Below are positions 11,680 to 23,900 of a DNA stretch of 64,000 bases, piece by piece. The notes under the pieces were generated by a model, which saw only the letters and a program-made list of their open reading frames with translations, did not search any database and had not been told where the DNA came from. Source of the stretch: Mermis nigrescens (lineage: Eukaryota > Nematoda > Enoplea > Mermithida > Mermithidae); NCBI GenBank assembly GCA_036768485.1, contig JAVLUZ010000637.1:124001-188000 (forward strand), in the 5' to 3' direction. Position 1 is the stretch's first letter. Every line of letters starts with the position of its first letter. The position numbers and the translations under genes were made by a program.

Positions 11680-12270
11680 AGTTTTTAGCACATAAAATGT
11701 AGGATGTTTGCTAAAAATACTCGTTTCTAATATGTGTAAATTATCTGTTGTGTCAGATGAATTAACAGGTACCCATGCGGTTTACATGGCATCAATATAT
11801 GCTTCAAAAAAATATTTTGTATTACTAGGCTATAAATAAGGCAATAAAATATGCGATTGCAGTTGATCTACTGGCTTTTTGAACAGAGTAATATAATCAG
11901 GAATTGATGCGTGAGGTAAAAAGATCATCATTAAATGGATTTTGCTTAAATTCTATAACATTAATGTTCCAATGATGACAACCACGAGTGAATAATTGTA
12001 AAATTTCATAATTTTCTTCACTTTCATGCATTAGATCAACTATTAGCTGGGCCACATGACTTCTTTCTTTGAAGTGCCAAAATCTGGCAAGCCTTTATTA
12101 TAATTACATTTATCATCTTATAGTACAGAGGCCATTCCTCACTATAAAACCGATGAGTTTATCAATTTTAGCATCAATTATTCTTTCTCTATTTTCAAAA
12201 AGTTGCTTTACCAATGTTGTTTTACCTGATTTTATTGGACCAGAAAAAATATGAGCAAAAGGACGATACA
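11680..12270 (-). pseudogene. Polinton copy B: packaging ATPase, broken
   Basis: On the minus strand a Walker A motif, GPIKSGKTTL, is encoded at about 12,240-12,211. It is followed by VKQLFENRERIIDAKIDKL, nearly the same as the copy A ATPase. Downstream pieces (GLPDFG at about 12,090; later fragments to 11,680) follow in different frames with many stops. No intact Walker B is seen. The gene lies directly after the integrase, the expected Polinton order. Confidence 0.75.
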
Positions 12271-12399
12271 TAATCATTCTAATTGTTCATAAAATTTGAA
12301 ATCTGATTTTGACAAAAAGGTATCAAATTTCTTTGGCTAGTTTTTAAAACGTACATATAACTCGCACTTTGCTCTTATTTATAGCTTTATCTATTCTTT

Positions 12400-13030
12400 T
12401 GTGTTGCTCAGCATTAGGCTCAGCCACCATCAGCTCTTTTGCATAGAAGGCGCCTCTTATTGCTTCATCCAAGAGATCATATAATTTATACGTTTTAGGA
12501 CAGCTGTTTGATAGCTCCTTAATTCGAAATTACTCATCAGTGAGTTTACATCATTTGGCGGGTATATTGTTAAGACTTCTATGTGAGGTGTTGTTATACC
12601 ATTCGATAATATTTTGGTAGGTATACTCTAATCCAGTTCTCATTCAAATAATAAGTCAAAATTTGTATCAATTTTCCTCATAATGTGCTATGAAAGCGTT
12701 CGTACAAGTTGGCTTTTATTTCAGGGCTGCTTTTTGTATATGATTTATTGATTTTGATTTAAGTAAACTATTATAACTCATCTTTTAACTCATTACCATG
12801 ATAACTTCTTATTGATTGTGGAACAGCTTGTTGCAAAATTTTTTCTAAAGGCTTGTGATGTAGTTGTAGAACTTTTATTAGTCATTGCCTGTCCATAGGC
12901 CTTGCGGGAAAGACATCGACAACCATTAAAGTATAGCGATTTCTGGAATTTTTATTCTTAAACTCTCTTAAGTCTATAAAATTTACATCCCATAATATAT
13001 TTGGCCCAGCTACAATGATTGCTTGGCGCT
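12400..13030 (-). pseudogene. Polinton copy B: retroviral-type integrase, broken
   Basis: Minus-strand fragments carry a WDVNFIDLREF segment (about 12,995-12,960, the first catalytic aspartate region), MVVDVF, and a KANLYERFHSTL segment (about 12,715-12,680) containing the catalytic glutamate. The second catalytic aspartate region is degraded: where the family has an RTDRG-like motif this copy reads IRSYHGNE (about 12,830-12,795). Several stops follow toward 12,400. This is a DDE integrase of the Polinton type by motif order and by its position before the ATPase. Confidence 0.72.
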
Positions 13031-13242
13031 GAAACCATTTATAGTTGATAAGTGAACTGATTATTTAAGGAAGATTTTATTAGTTTTGGTGATTTCTTTA
13101 TTACTTGCTGCAACTTATTTTCTCATGAGAACAAGGCTGCATTTTTACATTAGTCCACTGCTTTTTCAATATCCATTTTTAAAATCTAAGTGAATACTTG
13201 TATCAATATTTATAAACTTTAACTTCTTCCAAACTTAAAAAA

Positions 13243-13450
13243 ATGTTTCAAATTTTACAAAAAAGTTTGAACTTTAAAAAATGCTTCAGATTTACAAAAA
13301 AATGTTTTGAACTTTACAACAGAATCTCAAACTTTACAAAAAATGTTTCAAACTTTACAAAAAATAGTATACACTTTATAAAAAATTTTCCAATTTTTTT
13401 AAAAATGTTCCAAACTTTACAAACTTTGCTCAAAACTTTACAAGCATGCT
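13243..13450. repeat. Minisatellite, about 22-bp unit (TTTCAAACTTTACAAAAAATG)
   Basis: Eight to nine degenerate units of CAAACTTTACAAAAAATGTTT run through this stretch. Related units with CCAAACTCTGCACACTTTTT occur at 13,970-14,170 in the same orientation. Confidence 0.85.
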
Positions 13451-13969
13451 AATATATTCTACAGACTTTGTCTACTGTATGCTGTATACTGTTTAAGACT
13501 ATCAAAGAGTATTAAAAAATGCAATATTTCCCTACATGCATTGAGGGTTGCAATAATGAATATTATACCAACAAACAGGCTGGACAGTTTTAAAGCAAGT
13601 ATGTGTGCAAATAATACCTATTTCATGAAAATTGACTGACTGATATTTACTTTGCAGCCACACTACCCAGACGGCCACCCAATATTTACGGCCAATACGC
13701 TCAGCTTGATAGTGTTATCAAAATGCTTATTCTTGTGTTTCTATTTTGGACACATGTTGCAGGTTCATCAAATTGTTACGTCTAATATACCTGTATAATA
13801 GACTATGTCAATGCAGAAGAATTTTTGACCAAATCATTCTCATTTGGTCGCTCTTAGCTCTTAAATAGTGCTGTTTTCAGGCCGCCTTTATACACTACAT
13901 GTCTCTGCCATACTATAGTTGGCTAAATGATTAATGAGAATTGAATAATCCCAAAATATAGTTTTAATA

Positions 13970-14170
13970 CTCTAGATTTTTTCCAAACTGCTCACTTTTT
14001 TCCAAAATCTGTACCACTTTTTTCTCAACTCTGCATCACTTTTTCTAAACTCTGCACACTTTTTCCAAACTATGCACATTTTTGCAAACTGCACACTTTT
14101 CTCCAAACTCTGCCCACATTTTTTGGAACTTTGTACACTTTTTCTTGTGTTCTGTACAGACTGTTTTATG
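13970..14170. repeat. Minisatellite, about 22-bp unit (CCAAACTCTGCACACTTTTT)
   Basis: Eight or so degenerate units. The shared core CAAACTYTRCA links this array to the one at 13,243-13,450, so both probably arose from the same unit before diverging. Confidence 0.85.
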
Positions 14171-15344
14171 CTTATCTTCCTAATTACGTCTACAATCCAA
14201 GAGCGAATGCCTCGACCGTTCACAGCCAGAGGCTGATAATATATGTTTCAAAAAATTTTGAGGTTGTTTCAAATGGCCAATGACTGAATTCACTTTAAGC
14301 TACATTGCTAGATTTGATAAAATATGTTTCTGTGGTAGTATAATTATATTAGCAATGAAAGGCTTTGTTATATTTCCTAGCAAGGGGAGAATAGCTACAG
14401 AGACCTTACTAATTATAATACATGTGGCATACACAATTTACATACTCAGCAAGGTCTATAATCGGTATGTGCAGGACTTGTCTATCACAGCCCATTGTGT
14501 GGCCGATCGCACTCAGAGAAGCATAGCCGCTCATGACAGTGTTGGGTTGAGTTGTGCTCAGCTGAACTAGCTGTATTAATAGTACGCACTTTGTATGAAG
14601 TGAATGAGCCTATCTGCAAAATTCGAAATCAGTTTGGGCTTTTGTTCCTCACATATTCACTGGCACAGGTGTAATTCTACCTCTACCACATTTTAGTAAC
14701 TTGGTCCTAAATGCACATAAGTTCTATGCCTATATTAATCATCATCAGTGCTGAAATCGATGTTGATCTCCTTTGTACAGAGAGATTTATATGGTAGTAC
14801 AACCTTGGACATTGTATATTCAGCCTATATGCATGGAAATGCTAAAACTAAAGCCAGTCACTGCCACCAATCTATATGTATTATCAGTGTTTATGATATA
14901 CTGGTGCATTTATCTTTGGCAAGCATGTTAAGCCCACGTTGTACATGCACAACCTAACATTGAGTTTTTTAGCCAAGAACAACAGTGTATTTTCAGGTAA
15001 AAATAATGCCAAAACAGTGAAAGTACTATATTTTCTTAACCATGACCCATAATCAACAAATTTTCAGCTAAATTAATTCACAAACTCAAAGAATTTTAGG
15101 TGCATCTTTGACAGCACATCCTTGATTTGTTCTAAATCCAAGATATTAGCACAATCGGTCCATTATTTGCAATGGCAGCAATAGCAATAGTGGACCCCGC
15201 CTTACTTATTTTGCTTGTCACACACATGTGCAGTGTGTGAAGTGGATACACTCAACATGCATAGGCATGTTGGGCCTCCCTTACCCAGCAAAAGACATTG
15301 GTCGGGTGGATATCCTATCACTAGCAGAACACATTTAAGTGAGG

Positions 15345-15428
15345 ACCAAAAAGTCAAAAGGACCAGGAAGTGACAAAGGATCAGGGAATGACGAAGGACC
15401 AGGAAGTAATGAAGGAAGAGGAAGTCAT
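15345..15428 (+). repeat. Tandem repeat, about 18-bp unit (GGACCAGGAAGTGACAAA)
   Basis: Four to five units of the same motif as at 7651-7733, again followed by GGAAGTCATATTTAT. The shared tail shows the two arrays are copies of one repeat and not independent slippage. Confidence 0.85.
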
Positions 15429-16708
15429 ATTTATTCACCTGTCGGCTCCATTACTCATTAGGCCCAGTTTAACTCCTAGCTTAGCTAGGCTTACTCGAAC
15501 TTGCTTTACATCATTCACTTACTCTGTACTTAAGACTTATTTGCATATTCTGTCAGGCGAACATAAAGGGCTAAGAAGTCATACACTTCTTCATAAATTT
15601 CTATAAGGCCTAGGCTCAATTTCACCTTGGTTTACTTAGGCTTTATTTACACTCACATCCAGTCCTTGGCACTAGTTATGTCTTGCATTGGTGTATTTCA
15701 GGTATATTTAAGCCCCTGTGGCAGTGGTAGCAAGAGCAGACAACTGCTTATATTAGTATGTATATTAGGGGTAATTGGGACTCCCCCTCCTCCCAGGAGC
15801 CGGGTAGCTATTTAGCTATGAATATAATAGTTCTTCACACTCAGGGTCACATATATCATATTTAATCTAAGTTTAATCTTAGGCTTATTTTACACCATGG
15901 CTTACTTAGGCTTAATTTTCCCTTCTACTCCTCAACTATGTTTTCATATATAATAGTGTTGCCTATCATTATGAAGTGTATATGTGTAACCTCTTCTCCA
16001 TAAGCATTTCCTTTCCTTTATCAGGGCTCAATGCTCCAACTCCCGCCTATGTACTTTATTATGTTATAGCATTAACTATCTTAGCAGCACTGTTCTTAAA
16101 CATTTGCTCCATGACCCCTACTGCCAAGGAGCAGGAGATATGCCTCCTCACCTATGATCAAGCAAAAGCCATGTTATAGCATTGCCGCCAAGGTACCAGG
16201 ATAAAATGCCCAACAATTGACTGACTTCTGTGCCATGAACACTCTTTCTGTGAAACAGACACAAAGTTGAGTATATATTTGACTTCTAGTTCATTGTCTT
16301 ACTGGGCCTTTGACTTCCTCGCCCTTGTATTCTTCAAAATATTCATCAATTATTCACAATGTGACAGTTGGGTGAGTAATAAATATTCTTTCGCTGTACG
16401 CTGATTGGTTGATGCTTTCGAATCATCTTACTGTAAAAAATCTCAAGAGTTTTGAAACAGATTGTAAGAATAATGATAAAAACAGGAAAATATGAAAAAT
16501 GCCAATTATCATTGTAAATAAACGATATTAATATCGTTAACGATATTTTTAGGATGTCGTTTTCGTAATTGAAACATTTTGTTTCGGAAAAATATCATTA
16601 ACGAAAACGATATCTTTTTTTCAATTAACGAATTTCTCTAATAAAGGAGTGTGGGTAACGAAGCCTTGTGCATGAAAATCAATTTTCAGTCTTTAAGCGA
16701 GTAGCTAC

Positions 16709-17945
16709 TGTAACTTTAGAGGCTTCGCCCGCTTTCGAGTTATTGGAGTATCTTAGCGCGCACAAACGAGTTGGCTGATTAAGTACTTGAAGTATGTACG
16801 GATAACTAAACCGACAGCACGCTGTCGGGGAAGATACCCAACACACAACAACAACGAAAGCAACGAACCCTACCTGCACCTTTCGGGGCTTACCTAAGTA
16901 CCTAAGCTACAACTAGCGCTGGTCAGGAAGCTGCGGCAAATCATCTGCACTCTTCCACCTGTCCCTGAATACGAACTACCTAAAATCTCCACGGACGTTA
17001 TAGGTACGTACCTATGGAGATTATGGGAAGGGAAATCCGACCGCAGTCCCTAACACAGGAGTAATTAGATAACCCCGGTATTCACCCTAGGTCCTTGGAC
17101 CATTTTAGACCAAAAGAATAATTTTTCGCGAAAAGAATTGAAAAGGTTTTGCGCCAGATTACCTATGGCGAAACTATAAATTCCGGTTCCAATAAAGCAC
17201 TCTGTACTAAAATCACAACAACAAAAAGCTCTATTCCGCTGTCATCCACTATAAAAATTATGTAATAATTTTTATAGATTTTTGTCTGAAAGAGGATTTA
17301 TGAATTTTGCACGAAATGATAAAAGGTTTTACCCAAGAGAAACCGGCGAAAGTAGAGTCGAGGCCGGCCCTTTTCCCAATTCCTAACTGCCTGCGGTATA
17401 CTGCACCTCTAGACAGTTAATTTTTGTGCTTTACCAAATGAAACCAAATTTACAGGCTTAGGCGCTAATAAAGTCGGAAATGACACGCCGGGAATTAAAA
17501 AGGCAACTCTGCCACCAAAAACTAATAATCGTAGGGGGAAGGCCTACAGTAATATAAAGAGAAAGAAAGAAGATTATTTTTTATAATTGAAATGGGTGCT
17601 ACTTGCACATAGATTTTTCGGGTCTCTGCACAGGCTCAACGTGAATAGCGGTCATGTCGCCTATGTTTTAATTGTAAAAATTGATAGGGGACTTGTAGGG
17701 TTCCACAGTAAAATCGCGTCTTCGTGTTCCTCGCAACACGTGGCGATAAGAGTCCAACCAATTGACACTGTGTGGTCGGATGCCTCAAAGATCCTACTGT
17801 CGGAAACTATCCGACTGCAACGTGATCGGAAAATATGCGCTGGATCGCCAAATGGAACCAAAAGACCGGATGGTCGGAATAAACGCACTAAGATGCAGCG
17901 TAATAGCCGTAAGTGTAAACGGCACGTGTAGATACACTATCTACA
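16709..17945 (-). repeat. 3' LTR of the Ty3/gypsy element
   Basis: The LTR reads TGTAACTTTAGAGG at its left plus-strand end and CTATCTACA at its right end, so it has TG...CA ends on the minus strand (TGTAGATAG start). Length is about 1,237 bases. The same sequence recurs, interrupted, at 29591-36317. A hairpin ACCGACAGCACGCTGTCGG lies near its left end. Confidence 0.88.
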
Positions 17946-17959
17946 CTCCTCCCCTCACC
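17946..17959 (-). other. Polypurine tract of the Ty3/gypsy element
   Basis: On the minus strand GGTGAGGGGAGGAG lies immediately before the LTR start TGTAGATAG. This is the position and composition expected for the plus-strand primer of an LTR retrotransposon. Confidence 0.85.
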
Positions 17960-18547
17960 AGGAAAAAAATTCGGAACACGTGCCGAATTTTTTAAAGTGA
18001 AAAGAAAATTAGAGAAATATGAGAAAAATTGTTGGGGATCCAACAAATGGAAAATTTGAGTAAATGATGAAATTTTTTAGGTTGGGCCCCTGTGGATGGG
18101 AAGAAAAATTTTGAGTTGAAAAGTATGGCAGCTGAATCCATGACTGAGCCTCTATCGAGTAGTGCAGAGACCTGAAAAATAAATTTGAATAAAAGAAAAA
18201 TTTAAGTAGAATTTTAGATAAAGTTAAGGTAAAATAAGGCCGCACTTGCTCTGAGCAAGGCCAAGAATCAACGAGATTATGCAAATTTAAAGACGAAAAT
18301 TAAAGATGAGATTTAAAGGCACAAGGAATGACAAAACGCAAACTAGTAGCTTTTATGACAAGAAAATTTACAACAAAACGCGAATAAACGACATTGATCT
18401 GACAAACGGTATGCTGCTGGCCATCGGCACAAACGCAGAGTCCAAATATAGAGTAGGAGCCAAACGTGGCTACTGGCGGTGTTTGTGATCTGGTTTCGTC
18501 GTCAGAAAGAAACGGACGACTGAATCGAGTGACGCGCGAGTCACTAG

Positions 18548-18802
18548 CATACGTGGGCAACAAGAAAATTCTGGGGGGGGGTGCAGATTTTTGAAGGTCA
18601 AAAAATTGGCCTTAAAAATGATGGTCGGGCGATAAAAACACCATTTTTCGACGTTTCTCATCATGCACTATCCATTGGCATCAAAATTTTATGAAAAAAC
18701 CGAAAAAAATTTTCAAAAGTTGAATTCTGGGGTATTTTGACGGGGGGGGGGTATTTTGTTCTGGGGGGGGAGACACCCCCAAACCCCCCACGCCCAGGTG
18801 TG
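18548..18802 (-). mobile_element. G/C-run hAT-like short element with perfect 8-bp duplication
   Basis: The element begins CATACGTGGGCAAC and ends CGCCCAGGTGTG. It is flanked on both sides by GTCACTAG (18540-18547 and 18803-18810). Internally it has the family's order of a G-run, a GGTCAAAAAATTGGCC segment, the TTTCTCATCATGCACTATCC segment and further G-runs. At 255 bases with no coding capacity it is non-autonomous. It inserted into the 3' part of the Ty3/gypsy element and is therefore younger. Confidence 0.9.
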
Positions 18803-18810
18803 GTCACTAG

Positions 18811-21800
18811 AGTCCAAAGGGCTGCGTTGCAAAAGGTGATCCTCATCCGATAGATTGATGCGCGGTTGCATCCGTTTGCGCAGACTGCAGTGTTCATTGT
18901 AAGAAATGGCATCAGGCGATGGTGCTCCGAACTCCATAGTAAACTCGCGACTGACTAGATGGAGTAGCCGGATGGCGAAAATCCTCGAAATTTTGATCGT
19001 GGCATGGTGGCAATGGAATGCGCCCAAAACTACTGGTTTCGTGCAAAGGTGCAATAATCCTTGCGGTTGTTGTTGATCACAAAATTTGTTTGACCGCAAA
19101 GTTGACCGACGCTGCTGCTGCTGTTGTAACTGACAACTGAGCGTTGCTCCAACGTTTTGCGATACTTGTGCTGGTGACGATAGCAGCCGACGTTGTCAGT
19201 GAATCGCGGTGACCTTTGGTGCTGCATTGATTGCGGCGGTGGGGCTGAACGCGTCGCGGCGAACAATCTACGCACTGGTGACGGAAGCAACCGAAACCCT
19301 CCGCTAGACCGCTGCGGCAACCGCTGCTCCGATTGATCATGCGGCATCAATGTTGCTGGCAATTGAGGTGGATTCTGCCTGAAACGAGACAAAGAAGAAG
19401 GTCCGGGTTCAGGCATCTGATGGCTTCAATAATAACATTAGTTGGCGATAGATCATCGCTTGCCTCTCGCATCGCTTCTTTCCATTTTTGGTTGGCCCGA
19501 TAAGCTCATTGAGTATGTTTGTATTTGTTCCGGAATGTATTGAAGGCCCTAAAAAGGAATGGCTTCGTGATAGGTTTGTAAGCATTCCATGTACGTTCTG
19601 ATCCTCACGCCTTATTTCAGAGGCCACGGCTAAAGAGCCTGGCTTACACGCAACAGTAACGCGCGGCAATGGCAGCATCGGCTGAGTTTTGCGTATGGCT
19701 TTTTCAATTATCATTTGGGCCTGGCGCAAGTTGATCTGAGCCTGTAAAGAAAGATCAGTAACGTTTTGTCTCTTCTTTGCTTGGGGCCACTCGGGCCCTG
19801 TGAATCAGCAGCTCGTTTCTGCAATTGGCGTTTCTGCTGGTTTTGGCAAATATTGTCCAACTCAAGGTGTTTTTTCTGAAGATAAAACGATGAGTGTTGT
19901 CGCAATTTGTGATGACTGAATTGGGCAGGCACTGTAAAACTTGATCCGTGGCTTTGCTAATTAGTTGAATGTCGCAATGCAGCACGACCGGATCCTCAAT
20001 TTCTTCCGCTAATCCAGGAAATTCCGGGAACGCTTCACTCGGAAATTGGGTGTAAGTTGGGCCAAAGAACGCGGCACGAAGCATCCGTCGAATTTGTTCA
20101 CACATTTGCCAGGCGATTCCACGGTCGCCATACAATGTTGCAAAGATGAAGAAATGTTGATCCATATAGTGCAACAGCGATGTAGATTGCAACATGTGCG
20201 CAGTAGCAAACACCAGTTTGCGGCTGAAAGTGGTTTTGTATTCTCTCGAATTCACGAAACGCTTCAAAAAGGACAACCATTTGCCAAATTGTCAAGCACA
20301 ACGGCGCCATATGATCAGGCTGAGGCTGGATACGGTATGGAAAAAATTCAGGCTGAAGTGTGACACCAATTCGAACGTTTGTTTGTGGCGGCGTTGGCTG
20401 GAATGTATGGTTTGCGATGTATAGGATGTTTACTTCTTAGACCATGTAACCGGTTGTGATGAACATGCGGTTTCACATAAACAACGGATCTGGATAGAAC
20501 TGGCGATGGAAACAGAAGGCTGCGTAATAAAACGTGGCGCAACCTGATTCCTAGTGCCCTTGTTCTCATCCACTTCTGTGGGTAACCGAAGCGAAATCAT
20601 TGGCCTGTCCAGCGGATTAGCAATTTGACAATATTGCAAATAGCGTGCACATATTGCGTTGTAGCACAGTTGGATATCATTATGCAGGCCTTTGTACAGC
20701 TCCGCGCCTGCTTCTTGTCCGAGCCAATCGCGAAAATTGAGAAAATTATGGATAGACAAGCAAGGTTGATTTGTTTCTTGCAACTCTTGCATGGTTTCCT
20801 GAAAATAATTTGCGTAGGCAGTTGTTCGCCATTGTTCTTCCATATCCTGACTTGCATCGGCTGCTCAGCCGGAACTTGAACAATCAATCACCGGCGTTGG
20901 CTGCAAAATTTGAGGAATACACATCGACGGCAATGGCTTGGCAGCAAAAGGCAACATCATCAAAGCCATGATATTTTGGATATCCATAGGTGCCGTGTAA
21001 GTAGGCTGAGGAGGCGCCACTGAAGCTGGAACAGCCAGGGGCTCTCAAAACGCTGACTTTCGTCTGCGTGCCGGCTGCAAACAAAGGCAAATTTTTGACA
21101 TCCAGGGGCTGACCCAATGTGGTTGTGGTTGCGTCACAACTGGAATCCTATCAAGAACATTTGTTTCCATTGGTTCAGGCGGGATTACGCTGACGCCGAT
21201 GGCAGATTGGCGATGATATTGTCAAAAACTTGTTGCTGCGTCGGCAAAGGCAGACGCTGTGTAGGCAGCGGAAATGGCGGGCTCATGCTCATCTAGTTCA
21301 TAGCCATCTAAATAATCATTGTCGGATCCTCGCCATCTGATCAGCTGCCGTTGATCTGCGAAATGCTCGCCATATGGCTTTTTGCCTTTGGGACATATTA
21401 GGCGGCAATTTTGACAACTTGATGTATAACGGCTCTGGAGGCGGCGCTGCCTGAACAGATAATTTGTCGCCTTCAAAAGTGAACCCGGCGGTATATGACA
21501 AGGAGAAATTCTACTCATGTTTGGCGAATACGTGTCGATGAGATGTAAACAAGCGAGAAAATTGGGTCTAAAATGAGATACCGTAACATAGACCCGTCAA
21601 AGGCATGTTCCATGCCTGGCCAATCCATGTGACTGCCAAAGAATCCGGCTGCATATCAAAAAAGAAAGCTGCCAGCGTTTTTAGGCGGTGATTTCGGGCA
21701 TTGATGCGATTTTTGAGCATGAAAAATCCGCTCATCATCAGCGTATCTTTAAAATGTTAGCCCTGAAAACAGATCGCGAGGGAGGAATCCCACCACGATT

Positions 21801-22525
21801 TTGTAAATAAGCCACTACATCTGCGCGATGTGGGCCGTAGACATGGAAATAGTGATTTTATCGTTGTTGATTGTGGCAAGCTAGATAGACATCTCGTAAA
21901 GGTGTGTCTCAAGTAATTCCGCTCAACCCAAACAGGGGCTGTGGAAACTCTAGACATATCCCAAACAAAGACTTTACCCGAACATTGGCGATCTGGATAT
22001 ATCGAACAAAAGGATCATTGGCCTGCATGTAGTTGGGATCCAGTTGCCAATATTGCTCCTAAATGTGGTAGGGCGTGAACAAATGGTCGTTAACATGCTC
22101 GAAATCAAAGCCAAAGAAATACTGGCTGTTTAGACGGTTTGACGACCTGAAAAGTGTACGTATTGCGTTATAAGATTGTTCATGTGTTTCGATCATTACG
22201 GCACGTCGAATGTCATTGGCGGGCACATAGGGCACTGACAACGGATACGGTCCATCATTGCCACATACCACTCATGTTGGGCATAAGTGTGATTGTAATG
22301 GTTTGGCATCTTGTGGTGTGATGGCTTGCAAAGATTGGGCGTTACGTGTTCATCGTTTTCTAAATATAGCGTCTGTAAAGGAATGACACTAGTGCGGTAC
22401 TGCTTACAACAGCCGCAGCTTTGAGCGCTACGAGGAAGTGGGCTGTTGTTGTTGCTCCCGAGGCTAAACATCGGACAATCTCGGTCCACAATGTCCTCTT
22501 CTGTTGGGGCACGCTGCTCAGCCAT
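18811..22525 (-). pseudogene. Unrecognised extra coding region of the Ty3/gypsy element, after integrase
   Basis: Between the integrase C-terminus and the 3' untranslated part lies about 3.6 kb with overlapping minus-strand frames that look coding. The longest are 22525-22196 (starts MAEQRAPTEEDIVDRD), 20843-20430 (starts MEEQWRTTAYANYF), 20276-19755, 19729-19409 and 19416-19030. Adjacent frames join end to end, consistent with one or two former long ORFs broken by indels. One piece has a cysteine cluster (CQCPMC). I see no clear signal peptide, furin site or terminal membrane anchor, so an envelope gene is not supported. Function unknown. Confidence 0.5.
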
Positions 22526-23900
22526 GGCTCTGCAAATGGTGTAACATTAGTTAAGAGTACGGCATGTGCCGATTTAGCACCAATTAACAAACGAACAGGC
22601 GCACATTCCCTCATACTTTCCCGGCCCGCTAATTCCTCAAAACTTATAACTACTGCCGGACACAGTGGTTGGCGCGGTAACTTAACTAAAACAAAATCAC
22701 TGGGTACATATGCATACTTTTCGGCAATGAGATCGGAATAGGGCAACTTTGGGGCAGGTAAGAGGCAATTACGATGCACTACGTGTTCTATTAAAGGATT
22801 ATGCAAATAGATGATTCGAGCCATTTCAGGTGCTGGCAATGATTTGATGCAATACGGACCTAATTGTTTAGGTGAAAGCTTTCCAATTTTGGGCTGAATC
22901 ACTGCTTTATTGTTGAGATATACAATATCACAACTGCAAATTTACTTTCACGCATTGATTTGTCATACTGCTTTTTCTGATGATTACGCACTTTAGCAAG
23001 ATTTTGCTAGCAATATCATGCAAGTTAAGAAGTGTGAGTTTTAGATCGGCAAGATATTTTTCAGCGACGTTAGGCACATTAGGATTCAACGTGAGATCGC
23101 TTAATAGCTGTATATCGAGTGGAAAAGAAGGCTAACGAATCGTACAGCATCTTGAATGGCGAAATATTTGTAGATGACTGCGGCATTGCATTGGTCATAC
23201 AAAGCAAGGCAAAAATTGTTCCCAGTCGTATTGATTTCTTGCGCTTAAGTTGGAAAGTCCATCGATGAGTGTCTTTCCGATTATATCATTCAAGTAACCC
23301 ATCGCACTGTGGATGATACGGTGTTGTGAAAACTTTTTGCACATTTACTAACTTACAAACTTCCAAAATTAGGGCTGATGTGAAATTTGAGCCTTGATCA
23401 GTCAGAAATCGTTTTGGAACGCCGTGTCTAGGAATTACTTCACGCAATAGTAGATTTTGCGATGGTGACTGCTTTTATATCAGACACTGCAAACGCTTCA
23501 ACATACTTAGTAAATGGTCCATGAAGACAACGATTTGATCATTTTGGACGTCGAGTGCGGCATATGCAGACAATCACAAGCGATTAGCTCAAAAAGGTGC
23601 TGAAACCTCAATGGGCTGCAGAGGTATGGCGGTGGGATTATTTGCTACCTTATGCTGCAAACACACCTCACAGTTCTTACACAATGCAAGCACATCATTA
23701 TCCATTCTAGGCCACCAGTAATGGAGCTGAATGGCAGGTAAAATTTTTCGCTCAGAGAAATGGGCTCCAAAAATGGAATCATGAAATTTGGTTAGATGAA
23801 GCTATGCAGAGATTTTGGAATGACAAGCTGATGAATAGTGTTAGCTGCGCGTTTAGGCTGAAATCTGCGATATAGGATTTTATTTAGCAAGAAAATTTGT
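22360..23900 (-). pseudogene. Ty3/gypsy integrase, broken
   Basis: The zinc-binding region shows CKNCEVCLQHK at about 23,690-23,650. The first catalytic segment reads IACDCLHMPHS (about 23,585-23,550), and YHPQCDGL appears at about 23,325-23,300. The C-terminal 22902-22360 frame is open for 180 codons. It has the GPY/F-type signature KQLGPYCI followed by VHRNCLLPAP, typical of the module that ends gypsy integrases. Several frameshifts and stops lie between. No chromodomain is recognisable. Confidence 0.8.

Larger units (their letters stand above)
13031..16708. other. Non-coding region with minisatellites and unclassified repeats
   Basis: No gene is supported. Tandem repeats occur at 13,243-13,450, 13,970-14,170 and 15,345-15,428. 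The stretch 15,180-15,830 shares blocks with 7,560-8,260, partly in inverted orientation. An ACGATAT-rich palindromic patch lies at 16,520-16,640. The 96-codon frame at 14,280-14,570 has no recognisable motif and I treat it as chance. Confidence 0.6.

Noticed and set aside
17587..17995. Plus- and minus-strand frames of 75-114 codons near 17.6-18.0 kb
   Set aside because: They lie within the LTR, and the second LTR copy at 35,980-36,300 has indels that break the same frames.
18811..22525. Envelope gene of an errantivirus-like element
   Set aside because: No signal peptide, cleavage site or C-terminal membrane anchor could be recognised in any of the frames, so only an unidentified extra coding region is claimed.
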